Below, piece after piece: positions 62,925-64,000 of a stretch of DNA of 64,000 nt (the stretch's first letter is position 1; each line of letters opens with the position of its first letter). The DNA lies in contig JAQZBQ010000001.1 in NCBI GenBank assembly GCA_029237825.1, forward strand, positions 248,001 through 312,000. The letters run 5' to 3'. The notes under the pieces are model-generated. The model did no database searches and was not told where the DNA came from. It was given only the letters and a program-made list of their open reading frames with translations. Origin of the DNA: Bacteroidota bacterium (GTDB taxonomy: Bacteria > Bacteroidota > Bacteroidia > B-17B0 > Aurantibacillaceae). Position numbers and translations under genes: made by a program.

Positions 62925-64000
62925 TTATCTGAAAATGGTTAATGGACTGGTGAAAGCTTCCGGGTGCGAAGGATGATTCAAATTAATGATATAATAGTAT
63001 GTTCCTACTGGTAAATCCTTCCCTTTATATTGTCCGTTAAATGGAACAGAATATCCTTTTGAGTAAAACAGCTGTTCTCCCCAACGGTTGTAAACTTCAA
63101 CTTCACAGTCTGGAAATTGAGTGATGAAATCAATTTGCCAAACATCATTTTTCCCATCCCCATTTGGAGAGAACCCGTTCGGGATAATAATTTCAGGGTA
63201 AATGTAAACAGTTACAGTATCTGAATTAGTACAACCATTTGCATCCACCACAGTGACAGTATAAATAGTAGTTAAAGTAGCTGAAGATGTTGGATTAGAA
63301 TTCAATGCATTATCCAGGGAGGTTGACGGGCTCCAGCTATACACACTACCACTTGGCCCAGTTGGGCTACCACCGATAACCGCTGTAGATAAAGTTGGAA
63401 TCGATACGAAAGGACCGGCGTCAACGGATGGGAGCGGAAATAAACTTACGATAACACTATCTCTGTCAGAACAGCCCCCATCAGTAGCTATTAAAACATA
63501 AGTTGTTGTTCCTGCTGAGGAAGGAATAGTAGCAATTGCGGTATTTGATACAACCGTTGATAGCGGAAGCTCAATCCATTGATACGTTAAACCCCCAACC
63601 GAAGCAGATCCGTCAAGTGTAACGGGTCCATTTAGACAAAACATTGTATCTCTGCCAGCATCGGCGGTCACACTTATCAATGCATTTACCTGAATAACCG
63701 AATCTTTCTGGCAGCCACTATTATCGGTAATGGTAACAGAATAGTTCCCACTTAGAATAGCATTCAAATCTTCGGCGGATGAATTATTAGGAGTCCAACT
63801 GTAGGTATATGATGGATTGCCACCGGTTACAGTTATATTAATTGAACCATCCGCAACGGCACTGCAACTGGCATCAGTTACTGTTGCCGTTAAAACAATT
63901 TGCGCCGGATTAGTAAGTGAATAACTTTGGGAACTTGAACATCCGTTTACGTCGGTTACTGTTAATGAGTAACCACCAGCACATAATCCAGTTGCTGTTA
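62925..64000 (-). CDS. SprB-repeat protein with T9SS type B sorting domain, 3' part
   Basis: Open to the window edge, so the N-terminus is outside; 357 codons are seen. The repeats GGYSLTVTDVNGCSSS and SGNYSVTITDNSGCQKD are SprB-like units, followed by PKD/Ig-like units (VTLDGSASVGGLTYQW, VDAGPFVSIP, YSWSPSTSLDNALNS). The end has the gliding-motility-associated C-terminal domain: IIPNGFSPNGDGKNDVWQID, EVEVYNRWGEQLFY and LPVGTYYYIINL, the type B sorting tail used with PorP/SprF partners. It is probably a surface adhesin, large like SprB. Immediately upstream of the PorP/SprF gene, in one transcript. Confidence 0.92.
   Translation of the reverse strand, partial: TATGLCAGGYSLTVTDVNGCSSSQSYSLTNPAQIVLTATVTDASCSAVADGSINITVTGGNPSYTYSWTPNNSSAEDLNAILSGNYSVTITDNSGCQKDSVIQVNALISVTADAGRDTMFCLNGPVTLDGSASVGGLTYQWIELPLSTVVSNTAIATIPSSAGTTTYVLIATDGGCSDRDSVIVSLFPLPSVDAGPFVSIPTLSTAVIGGSPTGPSGSVYSWSPSTSLDNALNSNPTSSATLTTIYTVTVVDANGCTNSDTVTVYIYPEIIIPNGFSPNGDGKNDVWQIDFITQFPDCEVEVYNRWGEQLFYSKGYSVPFNGQYKGKDLPVGTYYYIINLNHPSHPEAFTSPLTIFR

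Noticed and set aside
1-64000. tRNA, rRNA, CRISPR, phage or insertion sequence genes
   Set aside because: I looked in gaps and at direct repeats; none has cloverleaf, spacer-repeat or transposase features. A tRNA scan would settle the small cases.

Overview
The window reads as chromosomal DNA of a Bacteroidota bacterium, probably an environmental, gliding or adhesive member; I cannot place it below phylum. The evidence is a PorP/SprF protein, two kinds of type IX secretion (T9SS) sorting domain, SprB-like and GEVED repeats, bacillithiol synthesis (BshC), an 84-residue RRM protein, and promoters of the Bacteroidota form TTTG-N19-TAnnTTTG. The DNA is AT-rich. I see no rRNA, tRNA, CRISPR array, phage or insertion sequence, and no gap above 300 bases lacks a gene.

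Left part (1-21.9 kb): the 3' end of an OmpA/PD40 protein; a SpoIIE-type phosphatase gene broken by three frameshifts; pdhB; etfBA with a BFN-UVR gene; terC; a membrane histidine kinase; serS; rplU-rpmA; sufE with a DMT exporter; plsX-fabH; a transsulfuration-type PLP enzyme; a fused E1 alpha-beta 2-oxoacid dehydrogenase; a DUF2147 protein; and hemL. These are mostly central metabolism and translation. Between serS and rpmA lie a 111-bp imperfect inverted repeat and a perfectly palindromic terminator.

Middle (21.9-54.2 kb): a 2585-residue T9SS adhesin (beta-helix, Ig-like units, two GEVED domains, a MAM-like domain, type A sorting tail). Then the surE-TM protein-lpxB-spoIID cell-envelope operon, ridA, an RRM protein, an exported Rieske-fold protein without iron ligands, a CtpA-type protease, small exported proteins, an RsmB-type methyltransferase, an amidohydrolase-like protein lacking its HxH motif, ade, tdk, an M28 peptidase, a frameshifted beta-barrel gene, a biotin-dependent acyl-CoA carboxylase beta subunit, a DEAD-box helicase, pgeF and bshC.

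Right part (54.4-64 kb): the most distinctive locus. It holds three genes matching an MksBEF/Wadjet-type condensin: a kleisin (MksF/JetA-like), an MksE/JetB-like winged-helix subunit and a 1228-residue MukB-like SMC ATPase. A predicted exported TPR/DUF6624-like protein sits between MksE and the SMC gene. No JetD nuclease is nearby. A terminator follows, then psd, and a PorP/SprF gene paired with a large SprB-repeat protein that runs off the window.

Functions are assigned by reading the translations. No database search was run.
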